Source: Merluccius polli (lineage: Eukaryota; Chordata; Actinopteri; Gadiformes; Merlucciidae). From it: a stretch of DNA of 64,000 nucleotides. The stretch is taken from assembly GCA_030340625.1 (NCBI GenBank), contig JAOPHQ010004309.1, positions 56,001 to 120,000 of the forward strand, read 5' to 3'. The notes under the pieces are model-generated. The model did no database searches, was not told the origin of the DNA, and saw nothing but the letters and a program-made list of their open reading frames with translations. Below are positions 1 to 13,400 of the stretch, one piece after another. The translations under genes and the position numbers were made by a program. How positions within the stretch are numbered: the stretch's first letter is position 1; each line of letters begins with the position of its first letter.

Positions 1-92
1 TTAGTATTTATTTTTATTTTTATTATGATTATTATTAGTAGTATTATTAGTAGTAGTAGTAGTATTTATTTTTATTATTATTATTATTGGTA

Positions 93-123
<31 letters not shown>

Positions 124-152
124 TAATCTGTATTTTATTGTCCTTGTCCCAG
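1..152. repeat. TTA-rich microsatellite in slc24a5 first intron (partial)
   Basis: The window opens inside an intron made of imperfect (TTATTA)n and TAG-rich sequence. A short pyrimidine-rich acceptor ending at 151-152 precedes the first visible slc24a5 exon. No coding signal is seen. Confidence 0.8.
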
Positions 153-1878
153 AGAATGAGACGGACTGCATCCCACCGCAGTCCTCTGAGTTCCCCTCCG
201 GGTTCTTCACGGTCCAGGAGCGGAAGGATGGCGGCCTGGTCATATACTTCATGATCATCTTCTACATGCTGCTGGCGGTCGCTATCGTGTGTGACGATTA
301 CTTCCTACCGTCTCTGGAGGTCATAAGTGATCGTAAGTGTAAAAGCCTACAGGCCTATCATTTCACATTGTATTACGAAAGCAAAATCAATTCCAGTATG
401 ACAATGATGAGAGGTGAGCTCTATTATGAAGGTATTATAAAGGTGAATTAAAGTAGGGACCTGATTTCTTTGGAAATTGTGTTTTCAACTGCCAAGACCA
501 CCTTCTCTAATGTAGTTATTGGAGCATATTAATACAGCCCTACCTATAGGCCTATCAAATGCTCTGGTCTGGTGACTGGTCATACATAATATCTATTAAA
601 CGTATTTATTTTTGTCTGGACCAGGCCTAGGACTGTCTCAGGACGTAGCGGGAGCGACCTTCATGGCAGCTGGGAGCTCTGCACCTGAACTGGTCACGGC
701 CTTCTTAGGTAACCACACCATCTATGCTGTGTGTTGTGTGTAATAGCGGCTCCATTTCTCACCAGCTGTGTTTGATACAGTTCCATTTAACACCTTGTTA
801 AAGTCACTGCCACTGATGATGTTTCATTCATCCTCAATTTGGTGATGCATTGTCTGTGTGTGTGTGTGTGTGTGTCAGGGGTGTTTGTCACAAAGGGAGA
901 TATCGGAGTGAGCACTATAGTTGGATCAGCAGTTTACAACCTCCTGGGAATCTGTGCTGCGTGCGGACTACTGACCTCTATGGTAAGCTCACACACACAC
1001 ACACACGCACACGCACACACACACACACGCACACACTCACTCACATAAAACATTGACCTGAAAACCCAAACACGCCTATGGGAAGAAAAACCAATAGAAG
1101 TGTTGTAAGGTCAAGGACTCCGACATCAAAGTGTGTTTTTCGTCTGTCTCCTTGGCGCATCAGGTGGGTCGTCTGACCTGCTGGCCGCTGTTCAGAGACT
1201 GCCTGGCTTATGCCATCAGTGTCTCCGCTGTGATCGCCATCATCTCTGACAACAAAGTGTACTGGTGAGTGTGGATGGGCTAGATAGATAGATACGTATG
1301 CTATAGTTTACTGTACAGGTCTACATTCCTGGTGGACCTATCCATATTTTCAACAGTTTTTTTGGAAGAAAAGCACAAACTTTAAACTCGTGAGCGTAGA
1401 ATACCGTGGCGATTTCTCTCGACCCGTGCGAACGTTGTGTGTTGCGTGCGTGGCGCAGGTACGACGCCGCCTGTCTGCTGCTGGTGTACGGCGTCTACAT
1501 CGCGGTGCTGTGTTTCGACCTGCGCATCAGCGCGTTCTTCCTGCGCCGGTTCAGCCCCTGCTGCACCTGCCTGGGGAAGAGCGCCGGGGGGCCCGCCGAG
1601 GCCCAGCCCCTGTTGGGCTACGACACCAGCCTGAGGGTCCACAGCCGGTCGCGGACCGACAGCGGGATCTTCCAGGACGACTCCGGCTTCTCCCACCTGT
1701 CGCTCAGCCTGCACGGCCTCAACGAAATCCCAGAAGGTAAGCGGAGGAGCCCCTGTTCTCCAGCGGCTTTTCGAGAAAGCAACACACACCCTCAATGCTG
1801 TGGTATAGGGACGTGAACCACGACAGTGTCTAACACTACTAACCAGTCAACAAACATGAAATACCGTGACACACTACG

Positions 1879-1923
<45 letters not shown>

Positions 1924-1935
1924 ACACTACGCATG

Positions 1936-1966
<31 letters not shown>

Positions 1967-2164
1967 ACAATACGCATGGCATGCACACACACACACACAC
2001 ACATACACACAATACGCATGCACACACACACACATGCACTCGCATGCACACACACAGATACACAAACACTACGCACACACACACACACACACATACACAC
2101 GCACGCGCATGCACGCACACAGATACACAAACACTACGCACACACACACACATGCACTCGCATG

Positions 2165-2195
<31 letters not shown>

Positions 2196-2967
2196 ACGCA
2201 CGCGCATGCACACACAGATACACACACACTACGCACACACACACACACACACACACAGATACATACATACACACACGCACACACACATATACACACACAC
2301 AAACACATACATAATGTTATATCATAACAAAGAAGCGTTGCTAATATCACGAGTCCGACTACTGCTTCACACATCATCAAGGTGTGTGTGACGGTGCGGT
2401 TTCTCTGTGTCGCGCGTCCCCAGAGCCGCACAAGAGCGTGTTTGCGGTGCCGGAGAACGACGTGAAGCGGATCTTCTGGGTCCTGTCCCTGCCGCTCATC
2501 GTTCTGCTCTTCCTGACCGTACCCGACTGCCGGAGAAGGTTCTGGAAGCAGTGGTTCATGATGACCTTCCTCATGTCGGCCGTCTGGATCTCCGCCTTCA
2601 CATACGTTCTGGTGTGGATGGTCACCGTCGTCGGTAAAAAAAAAAAAAAAAACGTTGTTTTTAAATTGAGTTGCTTAAAACTTTGAAACCGCAGTGTGTA
2701 TTTTTATGTGTACGTGCACGTGGGTTCTGGATGAACGGTTCACACGTCGTAACTTATCTTGACTTTCTTTTGGTGTACAGAAGTTTAAGTCCGCATTTCA
2801 AGCCCCGTTAGGAAGCTCTATCTGTGGATTGTAGCTTTGGACAAAAGCATCTGCTGAATGCCTTAAAATTTATGATTATGAGTGAGAGAAAAAAATATTG
2901 TTTGCAGAATCACATGTTGGTCTGCTGAGTAATTCCTGGGATGCCTTTGTCTAGGTTTGAATGCGTG

Positions 2968-3000
<33 letters not shown>

Positions 3001-3435
3001 GTGTGACGGTGACTGTAACTGTCTGTGTGGTTGCTCTCAGACGGCCCCAGAAGTCGGATTACAGCCTCGCTTGCTTCCCCCTCTAGGGCAAGACAGTCAT
3101 GTGAAAGAAGAGTGTGAGTGTGCACTCACTCCCATGGTGGACGCTATAACTCTGTTGTGTGTGTGTGTGTGTGTGTGTAAAAGGGGGGGGGGGGGGGGGG
3201 GGGGGGTTTACTGTGGCATGTGGGGTCCAGCTGTATCATGTGACCGAGGTAGCGCTATTCCAGTATAATAGGATTATTATGCCAGAGTGGTTTGAAAGGT
3301 CCTCACATGGGAACCAGGCCTTACGAAGGATCAGACACGGGACGGGCCAGGTACCGTGGGCCCGGTGGCGCCCCCCCCGAGAGACAGCCCTCTTAATGGA
3401 TGTGTTTCTGTTGCAGTGCGTTTACATGCAGCGCG

Positions 3436-3496
<61 letters not shown>

Positions 3497-3774
3497 GCGA
3501 TCACATGGATAGCCTGCTGCGTCCTGTGTGTTTTAAACACAGTGTTTTTTAAATATATATAGTACAGTACAGCATAAAAATGAAAGACATTTAAATAAAA
3601 TAGCATTGGTGATCTCAGCTGTGTTCCATGTAAATGTCTGTGATTGAATGGCCACAAGTCCTCTAAATAGGTTCTGTAGATTAATGAACCGAATCAGACA
3701 GAACACAGCAAACTAATCCTACTTAATCCTAATTCCTAGCATACAATTTACAAGAAAGCTTCACAGAATGCATT

Positions 3775-3862
<88 letters not shown>

Positions 3863-5646
3863 ACATGCATGCTGGTGTGCCGGCGTGTGTGTGTGTGTGT
3901 GTGTGTGGTGTAAGAGATTACCATGTAGGGTACACCGTCCTGATGCTACAACTCTTATGAAAACAAATGGACAAATTAAAAGCTTCCCCCGAACACAGTC
4001 CCTTATGAACAACCAATTAAAAAATGGTGTACAGGATTTTAGGGGCATTGTAGAAAAGGCATTGTGCACCTCTTGACTTGAGGTACTGCCAACATATCCA
4101 GTGGACCCATCTTTGAGGCTTACCTATGTAATGGTGCATTTGATAACGGCGTGTGTGGGGGGGAAGAAAAAAAAGTAGTTTGTTTGTTCCTCTTGTGGCC
4201 TTTCAAAAAAAAAAGAAGTTAATATCATCTATCAAAAAAAGATGAGTCATTCAGTGCTCCTCAGCTCTGCTCCTGTTTGTTCCTTCCCAGTTGCCTCTAA
4301 TGAGCTTTCTTCCCCCCGTACAGGAGAGACGCTGGGCATTCCTGACACCGTCATGGGGCTGACTCTCCTGGCTGCAGGGACCAGCATACCTGATACCATC
4401 GCCAGTGTCATGGTGGCCAGAGAAGGTAACCACGTGTTTAGTATGGCGGTAGAAAACCACTCGGTTCACTTGGTATAGCAACACGCCCAAGTCTAAAGCA
4501 ACAGTTCCAAAAACAGAGGCTGACATTTGCACTACGGCGTTTGGTTTAGAGAAACTAGAAGAGAGCCCCCCTTTTTTAACACAAGTGTGAAAGTGGAAAT
4601 GTTTGAGCTATTCGAAGACACAATAGCACAAGTCTTAGATTCCACCACAGTGTCTAGTAATAAACACCGAGCGATCCTCGGTCGGAAATTCAAGTGCAGC
4701 GCGGTGACCTACTTCGTGATCCTAAATAAAACCTGACGCGCCCATTAGGTGAGTTCAGAGTCTGAGTTTGATCATTGCAACAACAGCAACAACAACAACA
4801 GCGCCTAAAGGGGGGGGGGCTAGCCTTGAGAATGTTTGATGAATGAATAAATCACTCAAAATCATTGTGAATATCCAGTGTAACCTCATTTGACCTGGGT
4901 TAATATTGCGGCATGTTACACCAACTTCTACTACATGATATACACTAGTGCAAGTGTAGTAGATAGGGCCTACAACAGACTTATAAGGTGCATATTAAAG
5001 GAGGATGACACAGCATGTACCCCCCCCCCCCCCCCCCCTCCCACTTTGCAGGTTTTGCAGGCAGGGCACAGGTAATCAGAAGGAGTGGCTATTAATGATT
5101 GGGTTATTTGGTAGACAAAAGCCTTGTCATGCTTTTTCATCTACGAATTGGCAGCAGTTATCGGTATTTGCACCAATAAACGCGTACGTTTACAATCGTC
5201 GAGAATACTGAGAAATACGGAAATACAAAAAAAAACAAAGTTTTAGGTTATTTCCCTCCTTTACAGACAGAATGGCAATCGTTTAAATGCGTTCTTTTTT
5301 TGTGTGCGTGTGTCTTTCTTCAGGAAAAGCAGACATGGCCATGTCAAACATCGTGGGCTCCAATGTGTTTGACATGCTGTGTCTGGGCCTGCCCTGGTTC
5401 ATCAAAACGGCGTTTGTGGACACCAACAACCCCGTGGAGGTCAACAGCACCGGGCTGATCTTTATTTCCTTCACGCTCCTCCTGTCCATAGTCTTCCTCT
5501 TTGTCGCAGTCCACATCAACGGATGGAAGCTGGACTGGAAGCTGGGCATCGTGTCTCTCTTCTGCTACATCGTGTTCGCCACTCTGGCCATCCTGTATGA
5601 ACTGGGAATCATCGGGAATAACCCCATCCGACTGTGCAGCGACTGA
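153..5646 (+). CDS. slc24a5: Sodium/potassium/calcium exchanger 5 (NCKX5), 3' eight coding exons
   Basis: K+-dependent Na+/Ca2+ exchanger of melanosome/trans-Golgi membranes, needed for melanin pigmentation (the zebrafish golden gene). Coding exons: 153-332, 625-708, 879-982, 1164-1264, 1459-1736, 2424-2633, 4324-4425, 5324-5646. All junctions are GT-AG and phase-consistent, giving 459 visible residues against about 500 in human. Exon 1, with the N-terminus, lies before the window. The alpha-1 repeat is read across exons 2-3 of those visible ([20 protein letters not shown]). The alpha-2 repeat spans the last two exons ([20 protein letters not shown], then [12 protein letters not shown]). Between them lies a cytosolic loop with the [13 protein letters not shown] stretch. 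The C-terminus ends NNPIRLCSD. The alpha-1 MAAGSS carries the ancestral alanine at what I recall as the human A111T pigmentation site. An NET sequon begins the first visible exon. The gene is convergent with myef2. Confidence 0.96.
991..1036. repeat. (CA)n microsatellite directly after an slc24a5 donor
   Basis: An almost pure CA run begins only about 8 bases after the donor at 983. A matching (TG)n tract at 855-875 sits immediately before the acceptor of the same exon (879-982). The exon is therefore bracketed by complementary dinucleotide repeats. Confidence 0.85.
1866..2310. repeat. Complex (CA)n block in slc24a5 intron
   Basis: About 440 bases of interrupted CA repeats, with recurring interruptions such as ACTACGCA and GCATGCACTCGCATG. 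This looks like a higher-order tandem pattern of interrupted dinucleotide repeats. Long histidine/threonine open frames here are repeat artefacts. Confidence 0.9.
2634..4323. repeat. slc24a5 large intron: SINE tail and microsatellites
   Basis: This 1.7-kb intron holds an A run at the donor, a SINE/LINE-type tail near 2830-2865 (CTTTGGACAAAAGCATCTGC), GT repeats (2964-3003, 3157-3177), a G run at 3183-3206, (GT)n at 3439-3494, and (GT)n of about 80 bases at 3778-3858. No further exon is seen. Confidence 0.75.
4426..5323. other. slc24a5 last intron, nothing functional seen
   Basis: AT-rich intron with a (CAA)n patch near 4780, a G run at 4811-4819 and a C run at 5020-5037. There are no exon-like open frames with splice sites. 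Confidence 0.6.
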
Positions 5647-5962
5647 TACCTGACCCCCCCCCCCCCCCCTCCCCGCCCATCTGAACTGTGCCCATTGATA
5701 CCTCATACAACCACAAGACGCCTCCTGCTCTGTTATGGAAGGCTGCTGGTTACATCTACCACAGGGAATGGTCCTCATCATGGTACTGGTCTGGTTAAAG
5801 GTGTTTTCTATGAGACTGTCAAGAACCAGCTTACAAACGCCTTCTGGTTTTCCATGGCTCTATTTATACAAATGCTGCAGACTTGGACATGACAACATAT
5901 AATGCATGTTTATAAGCAGAGGCATAGGGAAATGTTTATTAACCTGAGCGACAAACTCAGGA

Positions 5963-5968
5963 AATAAA
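5963..5968 (+). promoter_or_regulatory. slc24a5: Candidate slc24a5 polyadenylation signal
   Basis: AATAAA lies 317 bases after the stop codon. It is the first canonical hexamer on this strand after the CDS. Confidence 0.5.
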
Positions 5969-6380
5969 ATACGTAAAGTCGAGATGGAGCCTCATTATCT
6001 TTAAACAATTCTGGCCAATTGCAGGCCATCTGCAGCCCATCGTAAAAAGTCCAATGACTAAGCATTATAGCTTTCGATTATGTCCTCTTAACTGGTTTCA
6101 AATACGTCCCTGTAAGAAACAGTGACAAACGGGAAATCAACTAATCAGATAAGAGATTACGAAAGATTAGGAGTCATGATTAAATAACAGTTTTTTTAAC
6201 CTAGTTTTACTTATCCTCCATTGTTCACCAGTCGATTCAGTCCTGGCGTTAACGATGCCAATGTGCTATGAACAGTCCTATTAAAAGTATGCAATTTTCA
6301 TTTAATATTTTCAATGGAAACTATCAAAGGCTTTTATATACAAGTACAGTAGACAATAGGCAGACTTAAAAATTGAAAAG

Positions 6381-6386
6381 TTTATT
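6381..6386 (-). promoter_or_regulatory. myef2: Candidate myef2 polyadenylation signal
   Basis: TTTATT on the plus strand reads AATAAA on the minus strand, 234 bases past the myef2 stop codon. Confidence 0.45.
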
Positions 6387-6452
6387 TCTCCAAATAAACT
6401 ACCCCAAAAAAATAAGTGGGAGGTTTACAAAACAAAAGCTTAAAAGAGGGAG

Positions 6453-6488
<36 letters not shown>

Positions 6489-6619
6489 AACCAACAGTAT
6501 GTGAAATGGCAGACATGAACATATGGAATTAAAAGTGTTTTTAAAACAAAACGAAAAAGATTTGGCGAGCAAGGACATGGTGTCGCTGCCATGGGAGGAG
6601 GGTGGTGCCGCCACAGCGT

Positions 6620-7483
6620 CTAGACGTTGCGGTCGATGCGGACGTCCACTTCTCTGCCGTTTATTTTGGTTCCGTTCATCATCCTGCAGGCCTGCTCGGC
6701 GCTCTCCGGGGAGTCGAACCGCACCGTGCCGCAGCCCTTGGACCTGCCGTTCTCCATCTTGACATCTGCGAACATCACTTGGCCTGCGGGTTCCACCAGA
6801 GACATGAAGGGATTTAAGTGCCCATTAGGCCCACAACTGAAGATTTAGCAGTTCAACAATTTGTGTTCAACTGCCCGGGGGGGGGGGTTGACATTTTGTT
6901 TACTAAATATAAAACACAGGCATTAAATAAGCGGTTTATATTCCATGACAACACCTACCACAGTGGCTGAAACTCTCTTTGAGCTTCTGCCAATTTAGGT
7001 CATAGGAGAGCTGAAAGACAAAGAAGACGAGTGTTCATGTGGATTTAGTCCAGAAATATAATACATATAGAAAAACACATTTGGGACAGTTGAGCACATT
7101 ATATAAAAATTAATTTCACCTTTACGCCTTTCGCCACACCTTTATTCACTCAATAGCTTATATATTTGTGTGAATTGAAAGGTAAAAAAAAATGTAAATA
7201 AATAAAAACGTAGTCGTGACCCAGACCCAATACACATTGTTGGCAGATCTCCCATAAGGAAGACATGTTGAAGGTTGGCCAAAGACGACTCCTGCACTTA
7301 CATTCCTCACAAATATCACACAGCCTCCCTTGGCACCAGAGACCCGGTCGGACATGGCTCCGCCCATGTGAGCACCGCCCCGCCCTGCGCCTCCGAAGTT
7401 CCCGAAGCCCCGGCTCATATCCATCCCAGCCATGCCCATGCGGTTCACGCCAGAGCCCATCGCCATGTTGCCCATCCCCCCAC
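6620..7483 (-). other. myef2: myef2 exons encoding RRM3 and C-terminus
   Basis: The last three exons build RRM3: GGCVIFVRN, then LSYDLNWQKLKESFSHC, then the final exon with RNP1 RSKGCGTVRF and the tail REVDVRIDRNV ending in TAG. The sequence stays very close to human MYEF2, so this domain is under strong constraint. Confidence 0.92.
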
Positions 7484-10400
7484 CTGCCAGTCAAAAACAT
7501 ACAACCGTTACCACTTCACCATTTGTTTTGTGTGACACTTCACTATTGTACCACATTCCATCTGTTAGACCCACTCTGTGAAAAGGCCACTATATAGCAA
7601 CATGTTATAAAAATGATCTTTATTATCCATCGTTTATCACATAATATGCCATGTTAAAGTCCATTGCATCGCAACAGGCATCATAGCATTAAGATTAGAC
7701 ATGACTAAATACTAAATAGTTTAAAGACAATAGAAGTCGTGGAAACAGTGCTCAGACAGCAGGTGAAGTGCAGGACCTAATTAGAAGCATGCAAGCAGCA
7801 AGACATGTCCACCTGCACTGCTCCAGTGATTTGCATTGAACCCTAGGGATTTACATTTGCTTTCTGGTAGCTATGGTAACATCTGAGGATGAATATATGC
7901 ATTTGAACATGCCCATCTGAATGAAGCACTCATCAGTTCATCAGTTCCCCTTTAATTGTATGACGTCTGTTGCCTTTAGCACATTTGGCTAAATCTACAG
8001 CCTGTTAATTAATTAAAAACAAAGGCAATCAAAAACGATTGTGAATGGCAACAGCTATGGGCGTCAGTAGCATGTATCCACTTTTGAGTCTCATTAGGTA
8101 GGCTGAACTGATGATTAATAAAAGGGAAATGGGGAAAGAGAGGAACCAGGGATGGGGAGAAGGGATGGGATGAGGGATGTACCTATTCCAGTGCCCATGT
8201 GACTCATGCCAGCATTCCCCATGCCTCCACCATAACCACCTGCTGAGGAGAGAACATGCCGGCATGCATCCAGTTAGAATGCAGCACAACAGAACAAGCA
8301 TCCAATTACAATAGGCCGCTAGAGAAGATGCATCCAATTAGAATAGACCGCAAAGAACAGGCGCCCAATTAGAATAGACCGCAGCAGTACTCTGAAGACA
8401 ACCAGCACGTACCCATTGCTCCAAAGGAATTTCCGAACCCTTGGTTCATCTGCATGTCATTTCGTCCAAAGTCCATACCACCCATTCCTGATGATGGGTA
8501 CATGCATACATTAGTCAAGATAAAAAAAAATAATTATACACAATTTTTTTTTGTTTGTTTTTTTGAGAGTCCTGTCCACAATTCTTTAGCGACCCAAATT
8601 GAGAAGACAATTGTTAAAAATTAAATGTATATTTCCTCCCATTTTTACCTCCCATTCGGCCCATGGGCGTCATGCCATGTCCCATGTTGCCCATATTATC
8701 CATGCCCCCGAAGCCTCCACCACCACCACCACCCATTCCTGTGGGAGGCCAGCAACACGTTACTGCATAATGCATCAGTTCACCTCAGCAGAATGAAGTG
8801 ACAGTTTGGCGGATGCAGTTTAGAGAAAGAAACGCAGTTACAAAAACAAAAGCAACCATCTTACCTCCTCCAAGCCTGTTCATACCGCTGAACCCAGGAC
8901 CGTCCATACCTAGGGCCAGAGAAATCAGCCTTGTTCAACATACCAGCTACAGCAGCTTGGAAACGGAAGACTAAAAAATAACTGTAGAACATATGGCTCA
9001 ATGGTTCAGAGATTATCTCAGCTCAGTCTGTCTGTGTGCTATTATTTGATTCAGTGAAGACCTCTAGGAACTGACCTCCAGGCCCCATGGAGCCCAAGCC
9101 TCCACCTCCACCGACAGTGTTGGCATTGATGGGCTGCCCACCTGGTCCCAGGCCCATACCGATGCCCCCGAGACCCCCTGCAGAGAGGACGGGGAGAGAG
9201 GGAGCACAACTGATTCAGGAGCAGACGTTAGAAGCGGGGCTGCAACGATCAGTCGATTCATCGATCGACAGAAAAATTTATCAAATCACATTTGTATAAT
9301 GGATTAATCGTCATTGATCAATTACAAATACCAAACATTTGCTGCTTGATGCTTCAGAAATTCAGTTTGGTTCACGGATCATTATGAAATAAATACATTA
9401 GTTTTTATTGGCTGCTTGTCAGATAAAGCAAGCACATTTAAGACTAACTTTGGACGCTGGCAAATTATGATGGCATTTGCTATACTTTAATTTATTTTCT
9501 AGACTAAACTAATCAAAATATTTATTGTTGGATTAAGAAAATAGAAGTAGGGGGGGGGGGGGGGGGGGGGGGGGGGGTAATCGAAGAGGCAATCGATATG
9601 TGGAAAGTCAGCGTTTAACTAACATCATTTTTGACCGATTAACACCATCAGTTAAAAAACAATTTAAAAATAAATCCTCACGTAATGTTCTGTTGACGTT
9701 TTTGCTGCTGTTGCACATGTCAAAATAAAATGTTAGCCCCAAATATTCGAAGTATCCTTCATTAGTTTTGCATTCGAACATTATAACATAACTCTAAAAC
9801 TTTCAGTTGTAGTTTAGCACACTAATCATAACTCATAATAGTCATAATTTGTTCACGTTACTTTGCTCAGACTTTTATCACACTGCCTAAAACAAATCCG
9901 TGAGCATGCGCATTGGCATGCAAACAGAATCGAAACTTGTGGGCACTATTGGCGAAAAATACCTAGTCAGGGCAATTCATATGTGCTGACAAATATACAG
10001 CTATGGGAGCTGTTAAAAACTTTGGAATAGAAATGATGTCAATCGCTCGCCAACTGCCCAATTTCGGAATATACGTACATAGACAATAATGCCAACAATT
10101 AACCTGGGGTCTTGGCAAACCGGCTCCTTTACGATTGCCGTTACCTTTAATCAGCGAGGTTGTCATGACGTACTCTTAAGGCATTTTGTTATTATCTTTA
10201 AGTAAAAGCTTTGGCTTTTTTCCTCTCAACTGAGATGATGCTTCTTGAGTGATAATCCCCACACTCGGTAGTACATTGTACCACTTTGAAAAACAGCGAG
10301 ATTTGTTGTCACTGGGAGCACTTTAAATGAACTGATAGCCTGTTAGCCTGCTATTTGCTAATTGTAACCAAGTGCTTTCATAGCTGATATCATTAGTTAG

Positions 10401-13400
10401 TGTAATAAAAGCCTTAGTAGTCAACTGTTTTATTTAATAATGCTGCAGGACAGGAGCACATGCTCACACAGGCTTCACATAGCCAGTCGGCACCTGACAA
10501 TACTCAAACACCGCTGGATTATAACAGGTTTAGGTGTTTAACTACTCGAATAAACCTTTGGAAAGTACCGATTATCGGAAGATTGAAATATGGAAGTATG
10601 CATTAAGTATTACGGGTCATAGATTTTCGTCCATTTTTAATAGCACATTTATCCTTAGCGGTTAACGGTTAATGACCGGTTAATGAGTGTTCGTCATCAG
10701 TCAGAAAAAAGTCAGAATTAGCATCCCAGTAGACACATTCAGGCCTTTTCTTTTATGAATCACAGGGAACCCAGATTGGGTCAAGAGGCCATTCTGACTG
10801 CTGTGCTCTGTGCTGCATTGCCAGATTCACCTCTATGCTTGCAGTTACTTTGTGGTTCTGTGTCCAATAGGTAATTAAGCTTTGATTCTAATGGTAGAGT
10901 GGTCAACATCGATCCTAGTTCATTACAAATGTATGATTTTACATGATTTGTTGTTTCCAGTGAGTCAAATGGTTCAACATTATCACCATTGACTGTGCCA
11001 TCAGATTATTTCACTTGGTTGCATCTCTATTTTGCTACTGTGCTCAATTGGACAATAGTGTTTTTAAAGGAAATGGGTTTTATTGTCTGGATGTGCTGCA
11101 CTCCTTCACTTATAGGGCACTGTGAGAAACCCTCACAGCTTATACAGTCCAGTATTCAGTGAGAACTGTATTTGGTACAGTCTGCCTTTGAAGCCATCAT
11201 GGTTTTATTGCTATCTATAAGTGTCAGAACTAATGCAGACTTACTTGGCAACTGAGGTGCTTTTTCCACTTGGCGGAAATCTTCATGCGGTAGTGACTTC
11301 TCATCCTATAATGAAGCAAGTATTTGTAAATGACAAACGCATTGATGATGCACCAGTTCTTGCATAATTAAATTATAGTGATAACCTTTATGTAGGGATG
11401 CAGTCATGACATCACCCATCAATCGAAGCAGTAAGGTGTCTCAGTTACTGTTACCAATTTGCCCAGGATACCAGATAAGTTTAGTTAATCATTACTTCCA
11501 TTATATATTAAATCAAATTCACTTGATTTTGTAAGGTAAAAGTAATGGATCCGATTGATAGAGTCTTAGTTGGAATTCTGCATTTGCAGTAAATTAATGT
11601 AATCAGTGAATCCCTAGTTAAATGTGAATTGTACCATTTTGACGTGCATCTGTCTGTCAAAAAGCATCTGTCCGTTGAACATGGCTGTAAATCAATGTTA
11701 AGGAAAGAGCTTGCATTGCAGTGAGTGCATGTCTATTTGTGTTTGAATGGCTGCATGAGTGCCAACAGACTGCAGGATACATATAGCTTGCACGGCCTCC
11801 AGTGGCTGCTCAAAGGTGACCGTCCCCATGCCCCGGCTCTTGCCGTCCTTGTCCTCCTTTACATCGGCCCGCTTCACCACACCCGCCATGGCGAACACCT
11901 CCTTCAGCTTCTTCCAGCCGACCTTGAAGTCCAGCTATGGGCAAAACCGAACACAATTACATTTGGAAATAACACCGTGGCAAAATGACTTCCAACCAGG
12001 GTCTGGAGACGCCACGCCGCCAGTGTCCTTACGTTGGCCACAAACACGGTGGTGCCCAGTCTGCCGGCCTGCATGGCGTTGACGATGTCCGGTGGGATGT
12101 TGAGGCTGTTGGCGAGGGAGGGGGGCAAGTTCATCCCGCCTGGGCCTCCCTCTGGCCCCCGGCCACCCGGCATCATGCCCCCCATGCGCTGCAGCACGCG
12201 GCGGGCATGCTCGCCGTCAGGGTCCTGGAACACAAGGAGAGGAGACTGTCTACACGGAAACTGTTCAAGTGTTTGGTTTTCTTCTCCTAAACACATTTAA
12301 ATAAGAAACAATCAAGCTACTTTTGATAGAAATCTGCTTTGATGTACTGTAGTCCCAACTATGTTCAATAGTCCCCACCTCCTTGATGTTGAGTGGTCTA
12401 CCACTCAGGTCATGCTTATTCATCGTGTCCACTGCCTTCTTCACAAACTCGTCATCTTTGAACTCCACCACACTGCAAGGGAGGCAAAGACAGCATGAGC
12501 GTCAGATGAGCCCAAGCAGGCTTGGAATAGAAAGAGAACACATGGGATAGAAAGAGGATAAATGGGGGAACACCACACGTTGGTTTTACTTACCCACAAC
12601 CCTAACCAGGACGTGCAGTGCCATCCAGCAGTGAAGGAGATAAACAGGACAATGTTATAATCACAGTATATAAAACAAACACTTCTCAATGGGCTTTCAA
12701 GTAGTTCCAAATCTTTACTTCACTGCGTTTGGCTGGGAGCTGGATGTGCCAGCTCAATTCTTTTCCTTAAACTTAAGGTTAAAAGGGATACATGTGTTAA
12801 TACGTTAGGCAAAGCACTCAATGAAATATGAATTTGGAAGATTACCTGTTTGGTCTAGAAAAGATAATGGTGTTAGAGAAATGTTTCAAAATAGTCCATG
12901 TCACCATTCCAAACATGATTGAACTTTTTTGTTTACATTTAAGTGTGTGCACTAATGACATTAAAAATACAGAAAGGTCAGAAATTTCAGTTAGAGGTTC
13001 ACCATCTTATATATTGCAACAAATGAGAAATCTTTGTTGTGACCTCATGTGGCTTTAGAGCTGTAGAATAAAGCATGTTATTTTTGAATTCAAAGTTTTT
13101 CTTAGAGACGAGAAATGTGGCACTTACAAAAAACGGTAGTAATTTGAGATTTTGAGACAAGGAATCAGGGTCAATGAATAAAACAAAATCACACACTCCA
13201 CATTTCCCTTTGGAAAATAGCCAAACAGACAATCTTTGAAACCAATTGAAATGACCACAACAAAAACAAGGGTGTAACCGTCAAATAAGTTAAGACTAGT
13301 TTTCCAGAATCAACAAGACTCCACCCTTTCAATATAAATATCAATCTGTAGCCAACGTTCAGGCTCGTGACACAACCCACCTCCAGTTCGGTAACTGACA

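Larger units (their letters stand above)
5647..6619. other. Shared 3' region between convergent slc24a5 and myef2
   Basis: Only 973 bases separate the two stop codons. The region holds a C run just after the slc24a5 stop, both candidate poly(A) signals (5963 on +, 6381-6386 on -) and an A run at 6451-6487, which is poly-T in the myef2 sense. I see no gene here. Confidence 0.7.
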
